Part shown: in pieces, positions 17,221 to 24,622 of the stretch | How the letters are laid out: every line of letters begins with the position of its first letter | Numbering within the stretch: the stretch's first letter is position 1 | Assembly (NCBI GenBank): GCA_038330415.1 | Contig: JBBQNZ010000028.1 | Span: forward strand, 1-33,137 | DNA length: 33,137 bases | Source: Fodinibacter sp038330415 | GTDB lineage: Bacteria; Actinomycetota; Actinomycetes; Actinomycetales; Dermatophilaceae | Direction of reading: 5' to 3' | Position numbers and translations under genes: made by a program | Notes under the pieces: generated by a model | Databases searched by the model: none | Seen by the model: the letters and a program-made list of their open reading frames with translations, nothing else | What the model was told of the DNA's origin: nothing

Positions 17221-19433
17221 CCGACCAGGCAACCGACGGCGTGACCGACCAGGGCAGCGAGAGCGAGAACCCGGCGATCGACACCCCCACCCCGAAGAAG
17301 GGGCGGCCCCACACCAACCAGGACTGGTGGCCCGACCAGCTCGACCTGTCGGTGCTGCACAAGCACTCCACCGCCACCAACCCCATGGATGCCGGGTTCG
17401 ACTACGCGGCCGCGGTCGCCACCCTCGACGTCGACGCGCTCAAGCGCGACATCGTCGAGCTGATGACGACCTCGCAGGACTGGTGGCCCGCCGACTTCGG
17501 TCACTACGGCGGCCTCTTCATCCGGATGAGCTGGCACTCCGCGGGCACCTACCGCATCTGGGACGGCCGCGGTGGCGCGGGCGACGGCCAGCAGCGGTTC
17601 GCGCCGCTGAACAGCTGGCCCGACAACGCCAACCTCGACAAGGCCCGGCGCCTCCTGTGGCCGGTCAAGCAGAAGTACGGGCAGAAGGTCTCGTGGGCCG
17701 ACCTGCTCGTGCTCGCCGGCAACGTGGCGCTCGAGGACATGGGCTTCAAGACGTTCGGGTTCGCCTTCGGCCGCGAGGACGTGTGGGAGCCCGAGGAGAT
17801 CTTCTGGGGCTCCGAGGACGCCTGGCTCGGCGACGAGCGCTACAGCGGCGACCGCGAGCTGGCCAACCCGCTGGGCGCGGTGCAGATGGGCCTGATCTAC
17901 GTCAACCCCGAGGGCCCGGGCGGCGTGCCCGACCCCGTGAAGTCGGCGCGCGACATCCGCGACACGTTCGCCCGGATGGCGATGGACGACGAGGAGACCG
18001 TCGCGCTCATCGCCGGCGGCCACACGTTCGGCAAGACCCACGGCGCCGGTGACCCCGACCTCGTCGGCCCCGAGCCCGAGGGCTGCCCGGTCGAGCACCA
18101 GGGCATCGGCTGGAAGAGCCAGTACGGCACCGGCAAGGGACGCGACGCCATCACCAGCGGCCTCGAGGTCACCTGGACCCAGACCCCGACGCGGTGGAGC
18201 AACGAGTTCTTCGAGAACCTGTTCGGCTTCGAGTGGGAGCTGACCAAGAGCCCGGCCGGCGCGCACCAGTGGCAGCCCAAGGACGGCGCCGGCGCCAACA
18301 CGGTGCCCGACCCCGAGGACGGCTCGCTCACCCGCCCGCCGACCATGCTCACCACCGACCTGGCCCTGCGGATGGACCCCGAGTACGAGAAGATCTCGCG
18401 CCGCTTCCTCGAGCACCCCGACGAGTTCGCCCTGGCGTTCGCGAAGGCCTGGTACAAGCTGCTGCACCGTGACATGGGCCCGGTGCAGCGCTTCCTCGGC
18501 CCGTGGGTCGCCGAGCCGCAGCTCTGGCAGGACCCCGTGCCGCCGGTCGAGGGCGAGCTGGTGTCCGAGGCCGACGTCGCCTCGCTCAAGGAGGCCATCC
18601 TCGCCACCGGGCTCACCGTGTCGCAGCTGGTGCGCACCGCCTGGGCGTCGGCATCCAGCTTCCGCGGCACCGACAAGCGCGGCGGGGCCAACGGCGCCCG
18701 CGTGCGCCTGGAGCCCCAGCGCAGCTGGGAGTCCAACGACGCCGCCGAGCTCGACACCGTGCTGTCCGCCCTCGAGGGGGTCAAGGCCGACGTCGACGCA
18801 CGCGGCGGCGCCACCGTCTCGCTCGCCGACCTCATCGTGCTCGGTGGGTCCGCCGCGGTCGAGAAGGCGGCCAGGGACGCCGGCCACGACGTCACCGTGC
18901 CGTTCCACCCCGGCCGCACCGACGCCACCCAGGAGCAGACCGACGCCGACTCCTTCGCCGTGCTGCAGCCGCGCGCCGACGGCTTCCGCAGCTACCTGCC
19001 CGCAGGCGAGAAGCTGTCGGCCGAGACGCTGCTGCTCGACCGGGCCAACCTGCTCAACCTCACCGCGCCCGAGATGGCCGTGCTGGTCGGCGGGATGCGT
19101 GCCCTGGGCGCCAACGTCGGCGACTCCGACCTCGGCGTGTTCACCCAGCGCCGCGGCCAGCTGACCAACGACTTCTTCCGCACCCTGCTCGCGCCGGGCA
19201 CGCAGTGGAAGTCGTCGCTCACCCAGGAGAACGTCTACACCGGCACCGACCAGGCCACCGGTGAGGTGCGCTGGTCGGCCACCGCGGTCGACCTGGTCTT
19301 CGGCTCGCACGCCCAGCTGCGGGCGGTGTCGGAGGTCTACGCCAGCGACGACGCGTCGGAGAAGTTCGTCCGCGACTTCGTCGCCGCCTGGGTCAAGGTG
19401 ATGGATCTCGACCGCTACGACCTGCACCGCTGA
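17217..19433 (+). CDS. katG: Catalase-peroxidase KatG
   Basis: A 738-residue haem catalase-peroxidase that destroys hydrogen peroxide and organic peroxides. The distal pocket is complete: Arg103, Trp106 and His107 in IRMSWHSAGTYR; the proximal haem ligand is His269 in IAGGHTFGKTHGAG. The crosslink partners are in place: MGLIYVNPEGPGG (Tyr) and FARMAMDDEE (Met), which with Trp106 form the Met-Tyr-Trp adduct needed for catalase activity. The second, haem-free half is present (TAWASASSFRGTDKRGGANGAR onward). The GTG at 17217 overlaps the furA stop (GTGA) and follows CAGGAG by 8 bases, so the genes are coupled. About 40 N-terminal residues form an acidic, poorly conserved tail. Confidence 0.97.
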   Translation: MTDQATDGVTDQGSESENPAIDTPTPKKGRPHTNQDWWPDQLDLSVLHKHSTATNPMDAGFDYAAAVATLDVDALKRDIVELMTTSQDWWPADFGHYGGLFIRMSWHSAGTYRIWDGRGGAGDGQQRFAPLNSWPDNANLDKARRLLWPVKQKYGQKVSWADLLVLAGNVALEDMGFKTFGFAFGREDVWEPEEIFWGSEDAWLGDERYSGDRELANPLGAVQMGLIYVNPEGPGGVPDPVKSARDIRDTFARMAMDDEETVALIAGGHTFGKTHGAGDPDLVGPEPEGCPVEHQGIGWKSQYGTGKGRDAITSGLEVTWTQTPTRWSNEFFENLFGFEWELTKSPAGAHQWQPKDGAGANTVPDPEDGSLTRPPTMLTTDLALRMDPEYEKISRRFLEHPDEFALAFAKAWYKLLHRDMGPVQRFLGPWVAEPQLWQDPVPPVEGELVSEADVASLKEAILATGLTVSQLVRTAWASASSFRGTDKRGGANGARVRLEPQRSWESNDAAELDTVLSALEGVKADVDARGGATVSLADLIVLGGSAAVEKAARDAGHDVTVPFHPGRTDATQEQTDADSFAVLQPRADGFRSYLPAGEKLSAETLLLDRANLLNLTAPEMAVLVGGMRALGANVGDSDLGVFTQRRGQLTNDFFRTLLAPGTQWKSSLTQENVYTGTDQATGEVRWSATAVDLVFGSHAQLRAVSEVYASDDASEKFVRDFVAAWVKVMDLDRYDLHR

Positions 19434-19446
19434 GCAGGCGTCCACA

Positions 19447-19524
19447 CCGACTGATTGCGGATCTCCCACCGTTCCGCGGCCCCCATCGGCAGCGCGGGCG
19501 CGTGGGAAATCCGCAGTCAGTCGG
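19447..19524. terminator. Long inverted repeat between convergent katG and ribA
   Basis: Two 23-base arms (19447-19469 and 19502-19524) pair at 21 of 23 positions around a 32-base loop. One mismatch is a G-U wobble in the plus-strand RNA and the other is a wobble in the minus-strand RNA, so each transcript keeps 22 of 23 pairs. It fills almost the whole gap between the two stop codons and could terminate both. There is no T-run, and the arms are longer than a usual terminator, so a dispersed repeat is an alternative. Confidence 0.6.
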
Positions 19525-19527
19525 GTC

Positions 19528-20181
19528 TCAGGCGCGGCGGCGGAAGGTGTGCGCCCCGCGCGAGGCCTTGGTCTCGAGGTAGCGGGCGTTGGCGTCGTTG
19601 ACGTGCACCCCGGTGGGCACCACCTCGCAGACGGTGACGCCGAGCCGGGCCAGCTGGGCCGCCTTGTCCGGGTTGTTGCTCAGCAGCGCCAGCGACCCGA
19701 TGCCGAGCGCCGTCACCATCTGCGCCGCCACCGTGTAGTCGCGCGCGTCGGCGCTGAAGCCCAACGCCACATTGGCCTCGTAGGTGTCGAGGCCGCCGTC
19801 CTGCAGCCCGTAGGCGTCGAGCTTGCCGTAGAGCCCGATGCCGCGCCCCTCCTGGCGCAGGTAGAGCAGGTAACCGCCGACCCGGGCGATCAGCTCGACC
19901 GCCTCGCGCAGCTGCGGGCCGCAGTCGCAGCGCTGGCTGCCGAAGACGTCTCCGGTAAGGCACTCGCTGTGCAGGCGCACGAGTGGCGCGTGGTCGAGGC
20001 GGTCGGCCGGGGCGAGCCGGCTGGTGCGGTCGCCGAGCCCCACCGCCAGGTGCTCGCGGCCGTCGACGAGCCCCTCGAAGGTGAGCACCCTTGCCGTGGT
20101 GCTGAACCCGTCGCTGAAGCGCAGCGGCACCATCACCTCGGTGCGGATCGTGGCCGGTGGGGGCTGCAGTGGGTGCGTCAT
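19528..20181 (-). CDS. ribA: GTP cyclohydrolase II
   Basis: A 217-residue RibA-type enzyme that opens the imidazole ring of GTP, releasing formate and pyrophosphate to give 2,5-diamino-6-ribosylamino-4-pyrimidinone 5'-phosphate. The zinc site is present (HSECLTGDVFGSQRCDCG, Cys-x10-Cys-x-Cys), as are the catalytic and GTP-binding segment LRQEGRGIGLYGKLDAYGLQ, GLDTYEAN and LLSNNPDKAAQL. It is a stand-alone domain, not the fused RibBA common in bacterial riboflavin operons, and no ribB, ribH or ribE is nearby. Its ATG overlaps the reductase stop by 4 bases (ATGA). Context suggests a special pathway more than riboflavin supply, although a housekeeping role cannot be excluded. Confidence 0.93.
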   Translation of the reverse strand: MTHPLQPPPATIRTEVMVPLRFSDGFSTTARVLTFEGLVDGREHLAVGLGDRTSRLAPADRLDHAPLVRLHSECLTGDVFGSQRCDCGPQLREAVELIARVGGYLLYLRQEGRGIGLYGKLDAYGLQDGGLDTYEANVALGFSADARDYTVAAQMVTALGIGSLALLSNNPDKAAQLARLGVTVCEVVPTGVHVNDANARYLETKASRGAHTFRRRA

Positions 20182-20891
20182 CGGATGGTCCCTCCCTGGT
20201 CGTCCTTCTCGAACCGTACTGACAGCGCATAGCGCAGCAGCACGACGTCCTGGATACGGCGCACCTCGGCGAGGAGCGCGCGCGGGCGAGGGCCGGCCGG
20301 CATCCGCACGTCGGCGGACAGCCGCGGCGCGCTCGGGTCACCGACCACCATCGGAGCGACGACGAGCTGCAGCTCGTCGGCGATGCCGGCCTCGAGGAAC
20401 TGGGTCAGCACGTCCTGGCCGCCCTCGACCATCAGCCGGCGCACGCCGCGCGCCCCGAGGTCGTCGCTCACCCAGCCGACTCGGGGGGAGGGGCCCGCGT
20501 CGACCACCGTCGCGGCATCCCCGAGCCGCTCGCGGGTGGCGGCGACGACAGGGGTCGCGCAGTAGACCAGGGGGTCGCCGTCACCGACGGCGAAGATCGC
20601 GGCGTCCGGTTCGAGGTTCGGATGCCGGGTGAGCGTCACCTTCCGCGGCGTCGGCGGGCGCCCCTGCGCGACCCGCTGGGCCCGACGGTCGGTGTCGCGC
20701 ACGGCGAGGCGGGGGTCGTCGGCCCGCACGGTGCCGGCACCGACGAGGATGGCGTCGCAGCCGGCGCGCACGGCGTCGACGCGGTCGAGGTCGGCCGCGT
20801 TGGACAGCACCAGGCGCCGGTCGGTGGTGTCGTCGAGGCAGCCGTCGAGCGAGACGGCACAGCTGAGCACGGTGTAGGGACGCTCAGCCAC
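20178..20891 (-). CDS. RibD C-terminal-type reductase (pyrimidine reductase/DHFR fold)
   Basis: A 237-residue RibD_C-domain protein, an NADPH-dependent reductase that in riboflavin synthesis reduces the ribosyl side chain of the RibA product to ribityl. Visible: RPYTVLSCAVSLDGCLDD, then DAVRAGCDAILVGAGTVRADDPRLAVRD, VTLTRHPNLEPDAAIF, and MVEGGQDVLTQFLEAGIADELQLVVAP. The N-terminal deaminase domain of full RibD is absent. I chose the GTG at 20891, 8 bases after GGGAGG and overlapping the flippase stop by 8 bases; an in-frame ATG at 20912 is possible. Directly followed by ribA, so the pair could make a diamino-ribitylamino-pyrimidinone phosphate. Confidence 0.87.
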   Translation of the reverse strand: MAERPYTVLSCAVSLDGCLDDTTDRRLVLSNAADLDRVDAVRAGCDAILVGAGTVRADDPRLAVRDTDRRAQRVAQGRPPTPRKVTLTRHPNLEPDAAIFAVGDGDPLVYCATPVVAATRERLGDAATVVDAGPSPRVGWVSDDLGARGVRRLMVEGGQDVLTQFLEAGIADELQLVVAPMVVGDPSAPRLSADVRMPAGPRPRALLAEVRRIQDVVLLRYALSVRFEKDDQGGTIR

Positions 20892-21966
20892 GCGGACCAC
20901 CTCCCACGACATCCAGGCCCGGGGCCTCGAGGGCTGCCGGCGCTGCGGGCACGGGCTCCGCCGGCCGGCCGCGGCGCACCCGGCCGGCGAGCAGCAGCGC
21001 GGCCCCGGGCAGGGTGCCGACCAGGGCGATGGCCCCGAACGCCACGGCCGTGGCCAGCCCGGAGGCCGCACCCAGCCCGGCGGCGGCGAAGACCCACGCC
21101 GCGGCTCCCTCGCGGGGGCCCCAACCGGCGAGGTTGAGCGGCAGCGCCGACACCACGAGCACCACCAGGGCCAGCGGGAGCAGGTCGGCCGCCGGGGTGC
21201 GCACCCCGACGGCGCGGGCGGCGAGCACGAACGTGGCGGTGTGGCCGACCACCGCCAGCAGCGAGGCGAGCAGGATGCCGAGGGATGCCGGTCCGGAGCC
21301 GAGCGAGCGCAGGTCGGCGGCAACCAGCCGGAGCCAGCCGGCGACCCGGCGCCCGCGCCACCGGGCGAGCACGGCGACGAGACCGGCCACGGCCAGGGCG
21401 AGCCCGACGACCACGGCGGCGGATGCCGTCGAGACGTCGGGGAGGTCGAAGGGTCGGGCGACGAGCAGCACCACCCCGGTCAGCGCGACGAGCACCACCT
21501 GGCCGGCCGTGCGCTCCCACGCGACCCCCCGCAGCCCGCGACCGACGTTGCCGCCGTCCCGGCCGTGCTGCACGCCGCGACCCACGTCGCCGAGCACCCC
21601 GCCCGGCAGCGTGGCGTTGAGGAACTGCGCCCGGTAGCAGGAGGCGAGGGCCGTGCTCAGGGTGAGGTCGGCACCGAGCCGTCGCGCGACGAGCCGCCAC
21701 CGCCACGCCCCGCACAGCGTGGTCAGCAGGGCGATGGCCGCCCCGGCGGCGAGCACGGTGGCGTCGGTCGCACGCAGCGCCGCCACGAACGGCCCGGTGC
21801 CGAGCACGACAACGAGCGCACCGAGCACGAGCACGCCGCCCAGCGGACGAGCCCATCGCCACCACGCTGCGTCGATCCCGGCCTCCCGCGCCTCCGGGCC
21901 ATCCCCACGGCGGGGATCGGCCACCTGTTCGTCCGGACATACGGTGCCGGCGCCGACCCGGTTCAC
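20884..21966 (-). CDS. Flippase-like integral membrane protein (LPG synthase TM-region family)
   Basis: A 360-residue protein of the lysylphosphatidylglycerol synthase transmembrane-region family. Six to eight hydrophobic segments follow a polar N-terminus of about 35 residues, with family pieces WRLVARRLGADLTLSTALASCYRAQFLNATLPGGVLGDVGRGVQHG, ERTAGQVVLVALTGVVLL, LPLNLAGWGPREGAAAWVFA. Some members of this superfamily flip lipids, or accompany glycosyltransferases in glycolipid assembly. Here the glycosyltransferase gene ends one base before its GTG. An ECF-type promoter motif lies across its first codons; if used, translation would begin at an in-frame GTG at 21924, still upstream of the first membrane helix. 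Confidence 0.82.
   Translation of the reverse strand: MNRVGAGTVCPDEQVADPRRGDGPEAREAGIDAAWWRWARPLGGVLVLGALVVVLGTGPFVAALRATDATVLAAGAAIALLTTLCGAWRWRLVARRLGADLTLSTALASCYRAQFLNATLPGGVLGDVGRGVQHGRDGGNVGRGLRGVAWERTAGQVVLVALTGVVLLVARPFDLPDVSTASAAVVVGLALAVAGLVAVLARWRGRRVAGWLRLVAADLRSLGSGPASLGILLASLLAVVGHTATFVLAARAVGVRTPAADLLPLALVVLVVSALPLNLAGWGPREGAAAWVFAAAGLGAASGLATAVAFGAIALVGTLPGAALLLAGRVRRGRPAEPVPAAPAALEAPGLDVVGGGPRG
21938..21965 (-). promoter_or_regulatory. Internal ECF-type promoter motif, TGAACC-N16-CGTATG
   Basis: On the minus strand TGAACC (21960-21965) and CGTATG (21938-21943) are separated by 16 bases, the same spacing as at the sigma-gene promoter. The last five spacer bases (GGCAC) are the same as at the operon promoter. 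It overlaps the flippase start and could drive flippase-reductase-ribA separately. It lies in coding sequence, so chance is possible. Confidence 0.4.
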
Positions 21967-21967
21967 G

Positions 21968-23035
21968 TCAGGCCGCCACCTCGGCGAGCACCCGGGCCAC
22001 CTCGGTGCTCGTCGCGGACCACGAGGGCAGCAGCGGCCGCCGCTCAGCGGCCGCCCGGCGCAGCCGTTGCCGCTGCCGCGGGTCACCCAACCACTGCTCG
22101 AGCGCCCCGGCGAGCGCCACCGGGTCCGCGGGCGGCACCAGCACACCGGGTCGCTGCCCGCCCGGGGTGTGGCCGAGCGCCTCCGGCAGTCCCCCCACCC
22201 GGGTCGCCAGCACGGGGATGCCGTGCGCCAGCGCCTCCGTGACGACCATGCCGTACGTCTCGCCGTGGGATGCGGTGACGAACAGGTCGGCCCGCGCGTA
22301 CGCGGCATCCAGCGCCGTGCCCACCAGCGCACCGCGGAACCGGACCCGGTCGGCGATGCCGAGCTCGAGTGCCCGGCGGCGCAGGTGCTCGACGAAGCGC
22401 GGGTCACGCTCGAGCGAGCCGACGAGCTCGCACGTCCAGGCGCAGTGGGCGACCCGGGCGAGCGCGTCGAGGAGCACGTCGTGGCCCTTGGCGGGGATGA
22501 CCGCGCCGACGCAGAGCAGCCGGTGGCCGTCCGGCTCGCCCTCAACCACCTCGGCGGGCTCGACGCCGGGCACCGCGACGGTGACCCTCGACGGGTGGAG
22601 GCCATAGGCGTCGAGCAGCCAGCGACGGGTCCACCGGCTCGTGGTCACGACGTGCGCGACGCCGCGCACGGCCGCCTCCTCCCGGGCCCGCCCGTCGCCG
22701 CCGCCCTCGTGCTCGCCCAGGGCGAGCGGCAGGTGCACGAGCACGACCAGCCGCAGCCGGTGCGCCCGTGCGCGCAGCACCTCCGGGTGGCCGGTGGCGA
22801 CCAGCCCGTCGAGCAGCACCACGCCGCCGTCCGGCAGCCGGTCGAGCGCCTCGCACAGGCCGGATGCCGGGTATGCCGCTCTTCCACAACGGTTCTCGGC
22901 CAGCACAGTGTGCTCACGCACCTCCCAGCCCAGCGCCGCCAGGCCGGCCCGGAGCCGGCGGTCGTAGGTGTTGCCGCCGCTCGGCCGGGCCGGGTCGTCG
23001 ACCCCGTCCGGCACGACCACGTGCACTCGGCTCAC
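21968..23035 (-). CDS. Glycosyltransferase family 4 protein
   Basis: A 355-residue GT-B glycosyltransferase. The N-terminal acceptor domain begins VHVVVPDGVDDPARPSGGNTYDRRL (the glycine-rich GGNT loop). The donor domain has LLCVGAVIPAKGHDVLLDAL, then LVGSLERDP, FRGAL, and the GT4 signature HGETYGMVVTEALAHGIPVLATRVGGLPE with the E-x7-E pair. The sugar donor and acceptor cannot be read. The GTG at 23035 overlaps the PTPS-like stop (GTGA), and the flippase gene follows after one base. In this setting the acceptor may be a pteridine or pyrimidine (cyanobacterial pterin glucosyltransferases are also GT4) or a lipid. Confidence 0.88.
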   Translation of the reverse strand: MSRVHVVVPDGVDDPARPSGGNTYDRRLRAGLAALGWEVREHTVLAENRCGRAAYPASGLCEALDRLPDGGVVLLDGLVATGHPEVLRARAHRLRLVVLVHLPLALGEHEGGGDGRAREEAAVRGVAHVVTTSRWTRRWLLDAYGLHPSRVTVAVPGVEPAEVVEGEPDGHRLLCVGAVIPAKGHDVLLDALARVAHCAWTCELVGSLERDPRFVEHLRRRALELGIADRVRFRGALVGTALDAAYARADLFVTASHGETYGMVVTEALAHGIPVLATRVGGLPEALGHTPGGQRPGVLVPPADPVALAGALEQWLGDPRQRQRLRRAAAERRPLLPSWSATSTEVARVLAEVAA

Positions 23036-23430
23036 AGGTCCCGCTCGTAGGAGGCCCAGGCGATGTGCGACTCACCCAGGGTGACGTGCAGCGCCGCCAG
23101 CTCACCGGCATCCCGGCCCACCTCGCCGGCGGAGATGCGCTCGGCGAGCCGGTCGGCCACGACCTGCGCCAGCCGCTCGGTCGTCGTGTTGACCCCGGCC
23201 AGCGACGGGTCGTCGTCGAGGTTGCGGTAGCTCAGCGCCCCCACCACCTCGCTGAGCACCCGGGACGCCTGGCCGATGTCGACGACGACCCCGTCGGCGT
23301 CGAGGGTCTGCGCGCGCACCGTGACGTCGACGACGTAGGTGGCGCCGTGCAGCTGCTGGGCGGGCCCGAACACCTCGCCGCGCAGGCTGTGGGCGATCAT
23401 CATGTGGTCGCGGACGGTCACGCTGAACAC
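23032..23430 (-). CDS. 6-pyruvoyl-tetrahydropterin synthase/QueD-like protein lacking key residues
   Basis: A 132-residue T-fold protein aligning with PTPS/QueD: VRDHMMIAHSL (first zinc His, residue 14), LHGATYVVDV (His28), VVVDIGQAS, LSYRNLDD, TTTERLAQVVADRL and GESHIAWASYER (the pterin-anchoring Glu). In QueD the second segment is LHGHSF; here Ala30 replaces the third zinc His. The catalytic Cys before this motif is absent, and LDHHYLN is LSYRNLD, without the catalytic His. I recall close homologues with the same pattern in streptomycetes, so this may be a distinct subfamily and not decay. I chose the GTG at 23430 after GAGGAG; it overlaps the dehydrogenase by 13 bases. Activity is probably altered. 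Confidence 0.85.
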   Translation of the reverse strand: MFSVTVRDHMMIAHSLRGEVFGPAQQLHGATYVVDVTVRAQTLDADGVVVDIGQASRVLSEVVGALSYRNLDDDPSLAGVNTTTERLAQVVADRLAERISAGEVGRDAGELAALHVTLGESHIAWASYERDL

Positions 23431-24413
23431 GGGGGCTCCTCGGGGTAGGTGATGGTGTGGCACAGGGCGGGCAGCGTGCCGTCGGCCAGGCGCGCCATGA
23501 CGTCGGGCAGCTGCTCGAAGGGCGAGCTGCCCGTGAGCAGCACGTCGAACGCGGGGTCGCGCAGCAGTCGTAGGGCCAGGGCGAGCCGGTCGGCGTGGGT
23601 GCGTCGCCCGCGCTGGGCCGGCGACACCGTGCCGACCTGGCTGGCCCGCACTGCCAGCCGGCTCGAGTGGAACGACCCACCGAGCCGCAGGGTCACCTCG
23701 GTGTCGCCGTACCAGCTGAGGTCGATGACCGTGCCTTCGGGTGCGAGGGCGTCGAGCGCCAGCTGCAGCCCCGCCGATGTCGCGCTCGCGTGCACGGCCA
23801 GGTCGCAGCGGACGGGGGCATCGGACGGTAGCGCGAAGTCGGCGCCCAGCGCCGCGGCCACCCTGGCGCGCGTCGGGTCGACGTCCACCACGGTGACCTC
23901 CACGCCGGGGATGCCGGCCAGCAGCCGGGCGACGCACAGTCCCACCATCCCGGCCCCCACCACGGCGACGCGGTCGCCGACGAGCGGGGCGGCATCCCAG
24001 AGGGCGTTGACGGCGGTCTCGACGGTACCGGCGAGCACGGCACGCGCAGGCGGCACGTCGTCGGGCACCACGACGACGGCCTCAGCGGGCACGACGTAGG
24101 CGGTCTGGTGTGGGTAGAGGCAGAAGACGTTGCGGCCCAACAGGTTTGGTGGGCCTGCTTCGACGACTCCCACGTTGAGGTAGCCGTACTTCACCGGCCC
24201 GGGCAGGTCGCCCTCCTGGTGCGGTGCCCGCATCACCTCGCGCTGGTCGGGCGGCACGCCCCCGCGCAGCACGAGCGTCTCCGTGCCGCGACTGATGCCG
24301 GTGTGCAGGGTGCGCACGAGCACCTCACCAGGCCCCGGCTCGTGCACGGGCGTGGGCCGGATCTCCCCCAGCCCCGGCTCACGCACCCAGTACGCGCGGG
24401 CCTGCAGCGTCAT
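23418..24413 (-). CDS. Medium-chain alcohol-dehydrogenase-like protein (BchC-like group)
   Basis: A 331-residue MDR-family oxidoreductase, first gene of the six-gene operon. The N-terminal GroES-like domain has PGPGEVLVRTLHTGISRGTETLVLRG; the Rossmann domain has VAVVGAGMVGLCVARLLAG and VVDVDPTRARVAAALGA. The position that carries the catalytic-zinc Cys in zinc alcohol dehydrogenases (G-x-C-G/H-S/T-D) reads GISRGTE, and the four-Cys structural zinc lobe is missing. This matches the BchC-like group, which oxidises or reduces ring-borne hydroxyls without the usual zinc set. The ATG at 24413 follows GGAGGG. Transcription probably starts about 58 bases upstream from an ECF-type promoter. Confidence 0.87.
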   Translation of the reverse strand: MTLQARAYWVREPGLGEIRPTPVHEPGPGEVLVRTLHTGISRGTETLVLRGGVPPDQREVMRAPHQEGDLPGPVKYGYLNVGVVEAGPPNLLGRNVFCLYPHQTAYVVPAEAVVVVPDDVPPARAVLAGTVETAVNALWDAAPLVGDRVAVVGAGMVGLCVARLLAGIPGVEVTVVDVDPTRARVAAALGADFALPSDAPVRCDLAVHASATSAGLQLALDALAPEGTVIDLSWYGDTEVTLRLGGSFHSSRLAVRASQVGTVSPAQRGRRTHADRLALALRLLRDPAFDVLLTGSSPFEQLPDVMARLADGTLPALCHTITYPEEPPCSA

Positions 24414-24477
24414 CACGGTCCCTCCCTTCCACGGCTGCGCTGAACGAGGTCGCCGTCGGGAGACGGTGGTACCTGCA

Positions 24478-24505
24478 CACACGGTGCCAGCACGACGCCG
24501 GTTCA
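24478..24505 (-). promoter_or_regulatory. ECF-type promoter of the six-gene operon, TGAACC-N16-CGTGTG
   Basis: On the minus strand, -35 TGAACC (24500-24505), 16 bases, -10 CGTGTG (24478-24483). Transcription would start near 24471, giving a leader of about 58 bases before the dehydrogenase ATG. The elements match the promoter of the ECF sigma gene in this window and, from memory, the mycobacterial SigL consensus. Confidence 0.72.
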
Positions 24506-24533
24506 GGAAGTCGGGGGCCGGGTGTGCGGCGGG

Positions 24534-24561
24534 TGAACCGTCGGGGGCCGCGTTCCGTGAT
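24534..24561 (+). promoter_or_regulatory. ECF-type promoter of the divergent membrane-protein gene, TGAACC-N16-CGTGAT
   Basis: TGAACC (24534-24539), 16 bases, CGTGAT (24556-24561). Transcription would start near 24568, about 55 bases before the ATG at 24623. Its -35 box lies 28 bases from the -35 box of the opposing operon promoter, so the two are back to back. Confidence 0.7.
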
Positions 24562-24622
24562 GACGGGTGAGGCCCCCTGCGCGGTGGCGTGGGTGGCACC
24601 GGAGCGGTGGACGGAGACAGTC

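Noticed and set aside
17121..19469. A 782-codon open frame opposite katG
   Set aside because: Same antisense artefact; katG is intact and highly conserved.
24414..24477. A riboswitch (FMN or preQ1) before the RibA-containing operon
   Set aside because: The leader is about 58 bases, too short for an FMN riboswitch, and I see no conserved core or preQ1-like pseudoknot.
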